A program made the position numbers and the translations under genes. A stretch of DNA of 64,000 bases from JBCBWG01 sp964579305. Its GTDB lineage: Bacteria; Pseudomonadota; Alphaproteobacteria; Rhizobiales; Hyphomicrobiaceae. Position 1 is the first letter of the stretch; the number at the start of each line of letters is the position of its first letter. The stretch is from assembly GCA_964579305.1 (NCBI GenBank), contig CAZOGY010000005.1:1-64000 (forward strand), given 5' to 3'. The notes below the pieces were generated by a model. That model saw nothing but the letters and a program-made list of their open reading frames with translations. It was not told where the DNA came from and did no database searches. Positions 18,246-27,780 of the stretch are shown here, one piece after another.

Positions 18246-20927
18246 ATGGGCCGGGCCATGGCGCTTGCGAAGACCGATGGCGCACACGGCTTGCCGGCGG
18301 AGATCGCAGACTGGTTCCATCGGCGCGGCTGGACGCCAAGGCCACATCAGCTTGCGATGCTGGCGCATGGGAAGGCCCGCCGATCCGCATTGCTGATTGC
18401 GCCGACCGGGGCTGGCAAAACCATGGCCGGCTTCCTGCCGAGCCTTGTCGATTTGAGCGCGGCGCGTCAGGAGCGCAAAGGTGCGGGGCTGCACACGCTT
18501 TATGTGTCGCCGCTCAAGGCGTTGGCCGTCGACGTGGCGCGCAATGTCACCGGTCCTGTCGCTGAAATGGGATTGCCGATCTCGATTGAAACGCGCACGG
18601 GCGATACGTCGGTCGCCAAGCGCCAACGGCAGCGTCACAAGCCGCCGGATATGTTGCTGACAACGCCGGAACAGATTGCGCTGTTGCTGTCCCACGAGGA
18701 CGCACCGTATCTGTTTGCCGACCTGAAGACCGTTATTCTCGACGAACTCCATGCGCTGGTGACGTCCAAGCGCGGCGACTTGCTTGCGCTTGATTTGGCC
18801 CGTCTGCGGGCGATCGCGCCTGATCTTGTTGTCACGGGGCTGTCGGCCACGGTCGCGCGGCCAAGTGAGCTCAGGTCATTCATCGTACCGCAATCTGCGC
18901 CGGAACAGCAGATTTCGATGGGGGCGCTCGTCCAGACGCTTGGCGGCGCGCAAGCCGATCTGACGCTGCTTGAGGGAGATGATCCGCTGCCATGGGCCGG
19001 TCACACCGCACGCTATGCGATGCAGCGGGTCTACGATCAAATCCGCGCGCATCAATTGAGCCTTGTGTTCGTCAACACGCGCAGTCAGGCGGAAATGGTT
19101 TTTCAGCAGCTTTGGGCGCTGAATGAGGATAGCTTGCCGATTGCCTTGCACCACGGGTCGCTTGAGGCGCAGCAACGGCGCAAGGTCGAAGCCGCCATGG
19201 CGGAAGGAAAGCTCAAGGCCGTTGTCGCGACATCGACGCTCGATCTGGGGATCGACTGGGGCGACGTCGATCTCGTTATCAATGTTGGGGCACCCAAGGG
19301 GGCCAGTCGTCTCATCCAACGCATCGGGCGTGCCAACCACCGGCTAGATGAGCCTTCAAAGGCGATCTTGGTGCCGTCAAACCGCTTTGAGGTTCTGGAG
19401 TGCCGCGCCGCATTGGAGGCCGCGCGGGATGGTGAGCAGGACACCGTCCTCAACCGCACCGGCGCCCTGGATGTGCTTGCCCAGCACGTGATGGGCGTTG
19501 CCTGTTCCGGGCCGTTTTGCCCAGAGGCGCTCTACGCAGAAGTGCGCTCGGCCACGCCCTATAGTGCGTTACCGCGTGAGACGTTTGAGCGCGTGGTCGA
19601 TTTCGTTGCGACAGGCGGCTATGCGCTGCGCGCCTATGAGCGGTTTGCACGGTTGCGGCCAACCGGAGATGGCAAGTTGCGTTTGGCGCATCCGCGGCTT
19701 GCACAGCAGTACCGGTTGAATGTCGGCACGATTGTCGAGTCGCCGATGCTGAAAGTGCGGATGGTCAAGGCGCGGTCGCTGCCGGCGGCGGCTCGCGGTT
19801 CAGCAGGACCAATCGGGCGGCCCGGCGCACGCGATGCCCGATCCAGTGCGTACGGTCGTTTGCCAGGTCGGTCGCCGGCAAACCGGTTTGCGGCAACAAC
19901 GGGAGCGGGCACCGCGCAGGGAACCCAAAAGGCGCTGAGCGGTGGCCGCGTGCTGGGCGAACTCGATGAATGGTTTGCCGGCGAACTGGTGCCAGGCGAC
20001 ACGTTCGTTTTTGCCGGAGAGATCGTGCGCTTCGAAGGCCTGCGCGATCATGACGTCTATGTCTCGCGGACGACGGCGACCGATCCGACCATCCCATCGT
20101 ATCCGGGCGGCAAGTTCCCCCTGTCGACGCACCTTGCTCAACGTGTGCGACGCATGCTGTCGGACCCCTCGACCTGGAAAGATCTTCCCACCCCCGTGGC
20201 TGAGTGGCTGGCTTTGCAAGCCTTGCATTCGGTGACGCCCGGCGAAGACGACGTGCTTGTCGAGACGTTCCCGCGGGGCGGGCGGTGGTATCTGGCGGCT
20301 TACCCGTTCGAGGGGCGGCTGGCGCATCAGACGCTTGGTATGCTGCTGACGCGGCGGCTCGATCGCACGGGCGCACGGCCGCTTGGGTTTGTGGCAAACG
20401 ATTACGGGCTCAGTGTCTGGTGTGGCGGGGACCTCGACGCGCTGATGGATGCCGGTCGCCTGTCGATGGCTGAGCTGTTTGATGAAGATATGCTTGGTGA
20501 TGACCTCGATGCGTGGCTTGCCGATTCGCATCTCCTCAAGCGGACATTCCGCTATTGCGCGGCAATCGCCGGGCTTGTGGAGCGGCGCCATCCGGGCAAG
20601 GAAAAGACCGGGCGGCAAATGACGTTCTCGTCCGACCTGATCTATGACGTGCTGCGCCGCCATGACCCAGGGCATATCCTTCTGGAGGCGACGTGGCAGG
20701 ACGCGGCGGCGGGCCTTTTGGATATTGCCCGGCTGGGGCAGTTTCTTGCCCGGATCGATGGCCACATTCGGCATGTGCGGCTGGATCGTATTTCACCATT
20801 GTCGGTGCCGATCCTGCTTGAAGCCGGTAAGGAGCCGGTGCATGGCCAAACCGGCGATGTGTTGTTGAGAGATGCCGCTGAGGCGTTGATTGCAGAAGCG
20901 ATGGGTGAGACACCGGATGACCGCTGA
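18246..20927 (+). CDS. Ligase-associated DNA damage response DEXH-box helicase (Lhr-like)
   Basis: A superfamily 2 helicase of about 893 residues from the chosen ATG. Motif I is APTGAGKT, motif Ia contains YVSPLKALAVDV, motif II is the DEXH box LDELHAL, motif III is TGLSATV, and motif VI is RLIQRIGRANHR; the Lhr winged-helix and core domains follow. This family pairs with the PdeM endonuclease and an ATP-dependent DNA ligase in a bacterial repair module. PdeM is immediately downstream, but no ligase gene is in the window. The start is uncertain because of the upstream gap; 18246 gives near-normal length. Odd feature: roughly 50 residues of Gly/Arg/Ala/Ser-rich sequence (about 19775-19940) interrupt the region before GGRVLGELDEWF, where relatives run straight through. 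Confidence 0.9.
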   Translation: MGRAMALAKTDGAHGLPAEIADWFHRRGWTPRPHQLAMLAHGKARRSALLIAPTGAGKTMAGFLPSLVDLSAARQERKGAGLHTLYVSPLKALAVDVARNVTGPVAEMGLPISIETRTGDTSVAKRQRQRHKPPDMLLTTPEQIALLLSHEDAPYLFADLKTVILDELHALVTSKRGDLLALDLARLRAIAPDLVVTGLSATVARPSELRSFIVPQSAPEQQISMGALVQTLGGAQADLTLLEGDDPLPWAGHTARYAMQRVYDQIRAHQLSLVFVNTRSQAEMVFQQLWALNEDSLPIALHHGSLEAQQRRKVEAAMAEGKLKAVVATSTLDLGIDWGDVDLVINVGAPKGASRLIQRIGRANHRLDEPSKAILVPSNRFEVLECRAALEAARDGEQDTVLNRTGALDVLAQHVMGVACSGPFCPEALYAEVRSATPYSALPRETFERVVDFVATGGYALRAYERFARLRPTGDGKLRLAHPRLAQQYRLNVGTIVESPMLKVRMVKARSLPAAARGSAGPIGRPGARDARSSAYGRLPGRSPANRFAATTGAGTAQGTQKALSGGRVLGELDEWFAGELVPGDTFVFAGEIVRFEGLRDHDVYVSRTTATDPTIPSYPGGKFPLSTHLAQRVRRMLSDPSTWKDLPTPVAEWLALQALHSVTPGEDDVLVETFPRGGRWYLAAYPFEGRLAHQTLGMLLTRRLDRTGARPLGFVANDYGLSVWCGGDLDALMDAGRLSMAELFDEDMLGDDLDAWLADSHLLKRTFRYCAAIAGLVERRHPGKEKTGRQMTFSSDLIYDVLRRHDPGHILLEATWQDAAAGLLDIARLGQFLARIDGHIRHVRLDRISPLSVPILLEAGKEPVHGQTGDVLLRDAAEALIAEAMGETPDDR

Positions 20928-21032
20928 GGCTTGCGTGGGGCCTTGGCGTACGCCTCCGACTCACGGCCTGCTTTCTGTGGCACTGCGCTGCGCGACAGCA
21001 ACGGTGGCCGCGTCCCCCATTGGGATCATCGC

Positions 21033-21755
21033 ATGCATCAACTCAAACCAGAGCGCTATGGCGACGATGACTATGCGACGCAGTCGCTAACGCTTGCCGG
21101 CGTGCCCTTCGTGGCGGACCAGAGCGGCGTTCTTTATTGGCCAGCGCAGCGTCTGTTGATCGTATCGGATTTGCACTTTGAAAAGGGCTCAGCGCGATCG
21201 GGGCGCGGGCATTTCCTGCCGCCCTACGATACGCGGGAGACCATTCTGCGTCTTGCCGATGCGATCGACCGCCATGCGCCTGAGACTGTCGTCTGTCTTG
21301 GGGACAGCTTCCATGACGTGGGCGGATGCGCCCGCATTTGCGACGAAGACCTGCGCGCGCTTCAGATCCTGCAGGAGGGGCGTCGGTGGATCTGGGTGAC
21401 CGGAAACCACGATCCCGAGATCGACCCACGGATCGGCGGCGAAGTGGTTGGGGAACTTGCGCGGGCTGGGTTTGTGCTGCGCCACGAGCCGCGTGCGGCG
21501 GCGACGACACGCGAGATCGCCGGGCATCTGCATCCGGCTGCGCGACTGTCGATCTATGGCGCGACGCTGCGTCGGCGCTGCTTTGTCGGCAATGGGCGGC
21601 GTCTCATCATGCCGGCCTTCGGGGCCTATACCGGCGGGCTCAACGTGCTTGATCCAGCCTTCGGTCCGGTCTTCGGCAATGATGGACTTTCCGTCTGGAT
21701 GATCGGTGAGGAAGGGCTGTATCCGGTCGCGGCAAGGCAATTGCGTCCCGATTGA
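21033..21755 (+). CDS. pdeM: Ligase-associated DNA damage response endonuclease PdeM
   Basis: A 240-residue calcineurin-like metallophosphoesterase. Metal-binding motifs are visible in order: SDLHFEKGS (DxH), LGDSFHD (GDxxHD-like), WVTGNHDPEI (GNHD), and a later histidine motif around EIAGHLHPAA. This arrangement is that of PdeM, the nuclease partner of the ligase-associated Lhr-like helicase, whose gene ends about 105 bases upstream on the same strand. ATG 21033 is chosen; a TTG at 20931 would add 34 unlikely residues. The start is moderately certain and the family assignment is strong. Confidence 0.92.
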   Translation: MHQLKPERYGDDDYATQSLTLAGVPFVADQSGVLYWPAQRLLIVSDLHFEKGSARSGRGHFLPPYDTRETILRLADAIDRHAPETVVCLGDSFHDVGGCARICDEDLRALQILQEGRRWIWVTGNHDPEIDPRIGGEVVGELARAGFVLRHEPRAAATTREIAGHLHPAARLSIYGATLRRRCFVGNGRRLIMPAFGAYTGGLNVLDPAFGPVFGNDGLSVWMIGEEGLYPVAARQLRPD

Positions 21756-21764
21756 GACGTCCAG

Positions 21765-22898
21765 TCAGGCCAGCGATTGGTTGAAGACTTTGCTCTCGCG
21801 TGCTGCCCAGTCGTCCGCCTCGCTTCCGATCATCGCGGCATAGTTGTCATGGCCGGCGGTCTGGCAAGCAGCGCTTAAACGGGCCTTGATGTCATCCAGC
21901 AGGCCAAGCCCACTGAAAACGAGGCCGGTATAAAGCTGAAGCACGGTGGCGCCGGCCTTGATTTTGTCGACAGCGCGCGCGCCATTATCGATGCCGCCAA
22001 TCCCGATGAGCGGAACCGTTCCGTGCGTGAGCTGGTAAACCCGCGCCAGCATTATCGTCGAGGCTTCGAATAAAGGCTTGCCGGACAAGCCACCGGTTTC
22101 GCGAGCATGGCGGTGATTGGATTGCAGTGTTGCCCGCGAAATCGTTGTGTTTGAAATGGCTATACCGTCCACGGCCTGGTCCATGAGGCAGTCGACGACG
22201 GCGGGCACGTCAACTTGCGCAATGTCGGGGGCAAGCTTCACGACAATGTCCGTTCGCCGGCCGTTCACGTCCGCGGCGTGGTCGCGCGCTTGCCTCACGC
22301 GCTGCAAAAGTTTGGCCAGTTCCTGCGGCGCTTGGAGGTCGCGCAAGCCTGGTGTGTTCGGCGACGACACGTTGATCGTGAGATAGTGTGCAAGTCCTGC
22401 AAATCGCGTCACGCCGGCTGTGTAATCCGCTACGCGATCGTCTGTGTCTTTGTTGGCACCCACGTTGATGCCGAGGCCGCGCCAGGCCATTTCCGCACCG
22501 AGTTTGTCTGCGCGTCTTTGCAAGCGCGCGACGACGGAAACGTGCCCGTCATTGTTGAAACCATAGCGATTGATCACCGCCCCTGCATCGTGCAGTCGGA
22601 AGACGCGCGGCCTTGGATTGCCAGCCTGCGGGCGCGGCGTGACCGTCCCGACCTCGGTGAAGCCGAAGCCCGCACGGAGCATTGCGTCAGGCACTTGCGC
22701 GTTCTTGTCGAACCCAGCAGCAACGCCAACCGGGTTGGCAAGCGGGGTGCCGAACAGCGACGTGGCGAGGCAGGGCGCGTCGGGTTTGCGCGTCGCGGGC
22801 ATCAGGCCTGACTTGAGTGCGCGGATTGTCAGGTCGTGCGCCGTTTCTGCGTCCAGGGCCATCAGCGCTGGGCGAAGTTTGTCGATCAACTGGCGCAT
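21765..22898 (-). CDS. pyrD: Dihydroorotate dehydrogenase (quinone), class 2
   Basis: A 377-residue flavoenzyme that oxidises dihydroorotate to orotate with quinone as acceptor, the fourth step of pyrimidine synthesis, on the inner face of the cytoplasmic membrane. The N-terminal helices (LIDKLRPALMALDAETAHDL) are the class 2 membrane-association domain. The barrel has NPVGVAAGFDKN, the substrate loop INRYGFNNDG, the active-site region NVSSPNTPGLR and the FMN phosphate-binding segment IGIGGIDNG. It starts two bases after the stop of the DUF952 gene, a common alphaproteobacterial operon. Confidence 0.97.
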   Translation of the reverse strand: MRQLIDKLRPALMALDAETAHDLTIRALKSGLMPATRKPDAPCLATSLFGTPLANPVGVAAGFDKNAQVPDAMLRAGFGFTEVGTVTPRPQAGNPRPRVFRLHDAGAVINRYGFNNDGHVSVVARLQRRADKLGAEMAWRGLGINVGANKDTDDRVADYTAGVTRFAGLAHYLTINVSSPNTPGLRDLQAPQELAKLLQRVRQARDHAADVNGRRTDIVVKLAPDIAQVDVPAVVDCLMDQAVDGIAISNTTISRATLQSNHRHARETGGLSGKPLFEASTIMLARVYQLTHGTVPLIGIGGIDNGARAVDKIKAGATVLQLYTGLVFSGLGLLDDIKARLSAACQTAGHDNYAAMIGSEADDWAARESKVFNQSLA

Positions 22899-22900
22899 TC

Positions 22901-23305
22901 TCAGACCCCGTCGTTGTTCTGCGCCAGATCGAACGCGATCCCAAAATCGGGGATTTGCGGGACCCCGTCGCCATCGAGCGGGAGATTAAAGATCTGCAAT
23001 GCTTCGGACGGATCAAGCGGCCGATACAGGTGTGGGAACAGCGCACCACCGCGTGAAGGCTCCCACTTGAGTTCAACGCCAAGGTCGGCGGCCGCAAAGG
23101 CAATGCAAATCAGGCCGGTCTGGCCCGCGAAATGTTTCGCAGCCGTGCCTTTCAGTTGTTCGCGCGTGGACAGATGGATGAAACCATCGCGCGCATCGTC
23201 TGCTGATCCAGCGTAGCGCCCTGCAGCGACGGCGTTTTGCCATTCATCGCGCGAGCAGATTTTGAACACGTGGCTTGGGGGCTCGGGCGCGGGCGTTGCG
23301 GTCAT
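22901..23305 (-). CDS. DUF952 domain protein
   Basis: A 134-residue cytoplasmic protein of the DUF952 family, of unknown function and with a fold related to ADP-ribosyltransferase-like proteins. Family motifs are the early HVFKICSRDEWQ, the central DGFIHLST and the late FPHLYRPLD. ATG 23305 is chosen because the family domain begins soon after it, while the upstream 21 residues look spurious. It sits directly before pyrD and is presumably cotranscribed with it. Confidence 0.93.
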   Translation of the reverse strand: MTATPAPEPPSHVFKICSRDEWQNAVAAGRYAGSADDARDGFIHLSTREQLKGTAAKHFAGQTGLICIAFAAADLGVELKWEPSRGGALFPHLYRPLDPSEALQIFNLPLDGDGVPQIPDFGIAFDLAQNNDGV

Positions 23306-23716
23306 GGCGCTTGTCCTGTTTTTCGGGCGCGTTCGGCTTGCGCCGCGACACATGTCGGCGGCTGTCATCGGTGGGTTTCGTGGGCCGCTCGGTTGGGCCG
23401 TGGCGCGCTGTAAGCGCTTGGCATTATCGCGGGTCTAGCTCAGGCCCGCGAGCGTTGGCGGCGGAGTTCGTCTCATGTTTTGCAAAATCAGTCTTTCACG
23501 AATTCTGCCTATTCGGTTGCTGTTGCACGTGTTAGCCCCCGCGGCCACGCCACACCAAGGCCGTGTCGTTGCCGTATGAGTGCTGCATTTTCGCAGCCGC
23601 GGTGACGTCGGCCGCTGCGCAGCCCAATACGGCTGCATTCCATCAGCCGAAGGACCGGTCGTTCGCGCGTCCGGCTCTTACGGATCTCAGTGCCTGCGTT
23701 CCCATGAGGCAAGCCC
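23306..23716. other. Intergenic region
   Basis: About 410 bases between the divergent DUF952 and DUF262 genes. I see no gene, repeat or convincing promoter hexamers. Confidence 0.4.
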
Positions 23717-25450
23717 ATGGCGATCGACGTTTTCCAAGACGACTTCTCTGACTTTCTGTCCGTTCGCGTTCTATCGCTGCGCCAATTGTTTCACGAGAGC
23801 GGCCCCTTTCGCCTGCCGTGGAAGCAACGTGCTTATGCTTGGCAGACTGATCATGCGACCCGTCTCGTCCATGATCTGATCGGGGCGTTCACGGCGGATC
23901 GCCATAACTATTTCCTGGGCTACATCTCGGTGGCGCGATCGTCGGACACGGATGTGTTTGATCTGATCGACGGCCAGCAGCGCCTTGTGACCCTGACGCT
24001 GTTGTTTGCTCATCTGCGCGATCTGTTGCGGGCGGGCGCACCCGCGTCGGCGGAGGGACTGGAGACGTCCGCAGCGCTTGATCGGGCGATTTGGCACCAC
24101 GCCAACCGCAATGGCGATGTCCCGGTGGTCTCGCTACAGGCCCATGTTCAGCCCTATTTCGGCAAAAGCGTTCAACGCCTTGGAGCCACGCTTGAAGAGA
24201 CGGCCTGTGCGGTCGATGGCGAATGGATGGCGGCGTGTGAACACCAGATTGCGGACAACTTAGCAGCGATCCGAGAAACGATTTCCGAGGAACTGCCGCC
24301 TCACGCGCTGCAGCCGTTTGTTCGGTTCTTGCTGCGGCGCTGCGCCGTTGTTTTGCAGACGGTGGCGAGTGACCAGGATGCCTGGGAAATCATGGCGACT
24401 GAGGAAGAAACGGGCCTCAGTTTCCATTCCTCGGAACGTTCCAAAGTGACGTTGATTTCGGCGATGCCGCGGGCGGACCAGGATGCGGCCAGCGCCATCT
24501 GGGCAGATTGGCAAAACCGGATTGGGCCTGAAGGCATGGCCCGGCTTCTGGCACATTTGCGCATGATGGCGATTGGCCCGCGCCGCAAAGGCCAGCCAAT
24601 CAACCCGCTGGAAAACGATCTGCTTGAAAGCTACGCAATCCACCAAAACGGCTTAGCGTTTGTTCAGGATGTGCTGGCGCCGCATGCGGAAGCGATGGGC
24701 CTGATTGCTGAGCGGTCTGCGCCGGGCGCGCCAGAGCCAGACAAGCTTGCGCGCTCGTTTGAACGGCTGTCATGGCTGCCGTTCGATGAATGGATGGCGC
24801 CGGCGTTGGCCTTTCTGCGCGTCAACGGATTTGCAGCCCCACAAGCGGTGATCTTCTTCCAGGCCCTCGACCGTCTCGCCTGGATGATGATGTTGGCTGG
24901 GTTTGACACGACGCGGCGGGAACGCCTCTGCGCGCAAATCGTCGGAGAGGTCGTGTCCGGTCAGGTCCTGCAGGCTGGCTCGTCGTTGCAGCCAACAGAC
25001 GCGCAGGTTGCGGCGGCACTTACCGTTTTGCGCAGTCGGACTTTTTATCAAAAACGTACCGCACGCATCCTTGTGATGCGCCGGTTGGCGGCCGCAACGG
25101 GCGGCGATCCTGGCATGCTTGATGGTCGCCGGGTGACGTGCGAACACGTCTTGCCGCGCAACCCGCCAAAGACAAGTGATTGGCAGGCGGCTTTTGCAGC
25201 CAACGGCGGCCATAAACATTTTGCGGATCGGCTCGGCAATCTTGTGTTGCTGAGTTCCCTGGACAACCAGGCCGTTGGCACGCTGCATTGGCATGAAAAG
25301 CAGCCTGTTTTGGCGCAGTGCGCCTACGATTTATCGCGCAAGGCCGCGCAATGGCCGGAGTGGACGCCGGAGACGATCATGCAGCGCAGTGAGGAGATGA
25401 TCGACAGCCTCATGCGAGATCTTGAAGCGACAGGCGAGGCTCGACCGTAG
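23717..25450 (+). CDS. DUF262/DUF1524 protein, divergent member (GmrSD-like)
   Basis: A 577-residue protein. The N-terminal DUF262 (GmrS-like, ParB/Srx-fold) domain has LPWKQRAYAWQTDHATRLV and the nucleotide-binding motif DGQQRLVTLTLL (Asp85). The C-terminal DUF1524 HNH-like domain (GmrD-like) has EHVLPRNPP (His477), LGNLVLLSSLDNQ and a late Lys (HEKQPV). In GmrSD these domains give NTP-dependent cleavage of modified DNA; many DUF262 proteins act in phage defence. The third DUF262 motif, N-x-R-G-x-x-L-x-x-x-D, is not present: the equivalent region reads GLSFHSSERSKVTLIS. The NTP site may therefore be impaired. Start ATG 23717 has GAGG upstream. A related DUF262 protein follows. Confidence 0.88.
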   Translation: MAIDVFQDDFSDFLSVRVLSLRQLFHESGPFRLPWKQRAYAWQTDHATRLVHDLIGAFTADRHNYFLGYISVARSSDTDVFDLIDGQQRLVTLTLLFAHLRDLLRAGAPASAEGLETSAALDRAIWHHANRNGDVPVVSLQAHVQPYFGKSVQRLGATLEETACAVDGEWMAACEHQIADNLAAIRETISEELPPHALQPFVRFLLRRCAVVLQTVASDQDAWEIMATEEETGLSFHSSERSKVTLISAMPRADQDAASAIWADWQNRIGPEGMARLLAHLRMMAIGPRRKGQPINPLENDLLESYAIHQNGLAFVQDVLAPHAEAMGLIAERSAPGAPEPDKLARSFERLSWLPFDEWMAPALAFLRVNGFAAPQAVIFFQALDRLAWMMMLAGFDTTRRERLCAQIVGEVVSGQVLQAGSSLQPTDAQVAAALTVLRSRTFYQKRTARILVMRRLAAATGGDPGMLDGRRVTCEHVLPRNPPKTSDWQAAFAANGGHKHFADRLGNLVLLSSLDNQAVGTLHWHEKQPVLAQCAYDLSRKAAQWPEWTPETIMQRSEEMIDSLMRDLEATGEARP

Positions 25451-25581
25451 AGCAATATTCGATCTTACCGGGTCGCTTTGCGATTCACAGACCGGATGTG
25501 ATTGCTCTATTTCCAGCATGATGGAGTATCTTCATCCGACCGCTTGACCGCAATTGCGATCACGTGTGTTCGGATGATGCT
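25448..25581. repeat. Intergenic repeat family B, copy 3
   Basis: A full copy of about 134 bases between the two DUF262 genes. Its TAGAGCAAT end supplies the stop codon of the upstream gene. The first half has arms AGAGCAAT and ATTGCTCT; the second half starts at AGCATGATGGAGTAT and ends TCGGATGATGCT. Confidence 0.85.
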
Positions 25582-25802
25582 GTACTGGGATGACAGTCTC
25601 TGGGGCAGCAGTTTTCTCATGGCGCTGAGATGGCAACCGTTCGATCACGGTTGGTTTGAGAATTAAATGGCCGGGCGGGTTGCGGCTGGCAAAGCCTGAA
25701 AAAGCCGTTCAATGTCGGGCGTGATCCAACGCCGGTTCCGTGCGGGTCACCGCAGCTCCCACCGGCATCGCTTCAACCCGCCGTCCCGCGAACACCACCG
25801 CA
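25582..25802. other. Intergenic remainder between the DUF262 genes
   Basis: About 220 bases after the repeat and before the second DUF262 ATG. No gene or clear promoter is seen. Together with the repeat it makes a 350-base separation, so the two DUF262 genes may have separate promoters. Confidence 0.4.
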
Positions 25803-27656
25803 ATGTCAAATCCCATCGCCGATTATGCTCTGGCCGCCGAAGACCTCAGTGTCGCCGAGTTGCTTGGCGGCCGGTTTGCGTTCGAACTGCCGTCGTTCCA
25901 GCGGCCCTATGCGTGGCAGGCGCAAGATGCGGAACATCTGGTCGATGATATCGAGGCAGCAATGGCGGATGCGCGGGTGCAGCCAAATCGCCCGCCCTAC
26001 TTTCTTGGAACCATGTTGTTTGCAGCGGGCGGGCCTCACGCCCCGGTACGCGCGGCGATGGTGGTGGATGGTCAACAGCGCCTGACCACGCTGACAATCC
26101 TGTTGGCGGTGCTGCGCGATTACGCCGACACGCCGGAGGCCGCCGCGGCGCTCCATCGCCATATCGCTGTTTTCAGTTCCGTCGATGAAGCGCTTGCCGA
26201 TGCCTTCCACTTGAAGCTGCGGCCGCAGGATCAGCGGTTCATGGCGCTTGGAATTCAAAAAGCCGGTGGTACGCGCCGTACGCGGCGACAGGCCACGCTT
26301 TCTGCGCATTCGGATTCGCAAAACAATATCGAGGCGGTGCGCAAACTGTTTCAAAAACGGTTCGGTAAGGAGCGGACCGCGCAGGAGCGCCAAGCCGTTG
26401 CGCAGTTTGTGCTACACAATTGCCGGGTGTTGACGATGCGCACGGCCGATTTGGATTACGCGTATCAGATTTTTCTCACGATTAACGGACGGGGGCAGCC
26501 GCTTAGCGACGATGATATTGTCATTGCCGAAGTGATCGGGCCGCTTTCGCAAGACCAAAGGGCGCGATACGCGTCCATCGTTGCGCAGGTTGACCGCTAC
26601 CGTGAAAAAGCCGAGCGGCAGAAGCTGCGCGCGAAAACATTCTTCTCGCATCTGGTCGCAATTCAAGGCTGGTCTCGCCAATCGATGATCCAGGATTTGC
26701 GACGCGCGGTGCAAAAGCGAGGCGGCGCGGCAACGTTTACGAGCGACGTATTCCAACCCCTTGCGGAAGCCTACCTGCTGACCCGCTGTGACTTCGAAGC
26801 CGTGCCCGCGCCGGGCGCGCTGGCAACGTATCTGAAAAAACTGCTGCTTTTGGAATTCATTTGCGACGATGAATGGGTCGGCGTGGCGATGCAGGCGCTA
26901 TCGCGGTTGCCACTCGATAGCGTTGAGCTTGTGCATTTTCTTGCGCGACTGGATCGGTTTGCGCATGCCCAACTTGTCTTGCGTTCCACCCGTGATGAAC
27001 GGCGCAAGAGATATCGGGCGATCTCGAAAACGATCGAAACGGATGGCTTGCAAGATCCCGAATTGCTTTTTGCTCTCAGTGAGGCAGAACAAGAGCGGTT
27101 ATTACGGCGATGTGCGTTTGCTTTGAATGAGACGGTCAACCGGACAGATAAGGCGATCTTGATCCGGCTCGAACTGGAATTGTCGGGCGTTGCGCCTGAG
27201 ACCTATCTTGAAATGTTTGATCCGGAGCGGGCGGACGGGCCAGCGGTTACCGTTGAGCATGTTTTGCCGCGTGGTCAAAAGCTGCCGAAAGGAAGCCCAT
27301 GGCGGGACCTCTATCCCGACTACGAGCATCGGCGGGTGCTTGCGAATGCGATGGGTAATCTTGTTTTATTGAGCGAAACGCAAAACCGGCTTGCCGGTCA
27401 GAAAAGCTTTGCTGAAAAACAAGCCGTGTTTTTTGAAGGCGACCAGCCGCATGTGTTCGTTACAACCGAGATGTTGCGGGACACTGAGAACTGGACGCCG
27501 GCTGCTCTGAGGGGGCGGCACGATCGGTTGATGACCAAACTCATGGCAGTTTTCGATTGGGAGGGTACGGTGCCCGAACTTCCCCTACATCCGGGAACTG
27601 CGCCGGCGAAGAAAGGCCGGCGCACAGTCAAGCGGCGGGCCAAGCGGCGGTCATGA
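25803..27656 (+). CDS. DUF262/DUF1524 protein (GmrSD-like)
   Basis: A 617-residue paralogue of the preceding protein with intact motifs. The DUF262 domain has FELPSFQRPYAWQAQDAEHL, the motif DGQQRLTTLTILLAVLRDY (Asp89), and the third motif FLTINGRGQPLSDDD. The C-terminal DUF1524 HNH-like nuclease region has VEHVLPRG (His486), MGNLVLLSETQNRLAG and SFAEKQ. The C-terminus ends in a highly basic tail (KKGRRTVKRRAKRRS), perhaps for DNA contact. It is likely an NTP-dependent DNA endonuclease of the GmrSD/RloF-like superfamily; a defence role is inferred. The ATG 25803 opens MSNPIADYALAAEDLSVAEL, which fits the family; the 21 residues upstream do not. Confidence 0.9.
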   Translation: MSNPIADYALAAEDLSVAELLGGRFAFELPSFQRPYAWQAQDAEHLVDDIEAAMADARVQPNRPPYFLGTMLFAAGGPHAPVRAAMVVDGQQRLTTLTILLAVLRDYADTPEAAAALHRHIAVFSSVDEALADAFHLKLRPQDQRFMALGIQKAGGTRRTRRQATLSAHSDSQNNIEAVRKLFQKRFGKERTAQERQAVAQFVLHNCRVLTMRTADLDYAYQIFLTINGRGQPLSDDDIVIAEVIGPLSQDQRARYASIVAQVDRYREKAERQKLRAKTFFSHLVAIQGWSRQSMIQDLRRAVQKRGGAATFTSDVFQPLAEAYLLTRCDFEAVPAPGALATYLKKLLLLEFICDDEWVGVAMQALSRLPLDSVELVHFLARLDRFAHAQLVLRSTRDERRKRYRAISKTIETDGLQDPELLFALSEAEQERLLRRCAFALNETVNRTDKAILIRLELELSGVAPETYLEMFDPERADGPAVTVEHVLPRGQKLPKGSPWRDLYPDYEHRRVLANAMGNLVLLSETQNRLAGQKSFAEKQAVFFEGDQPHVFVTTEMLRDTENWTPAALRGRHDRLMTKLMAVFDWEGTVPELPLHPGTAPAKKGRRTVKRRAKRRS

Positions 27657-27780
27657 TGCCGCGCGGCGCACCGGCGGCACTCATAAGCGTGCTGCGAAAG
27701 CGTCTCATGCCATTGCGATGTTCTGGAGTGCGAGTTGATGACGGGCGAGCCCCCCATCCCAAATCCAGAGGCCATACGCT

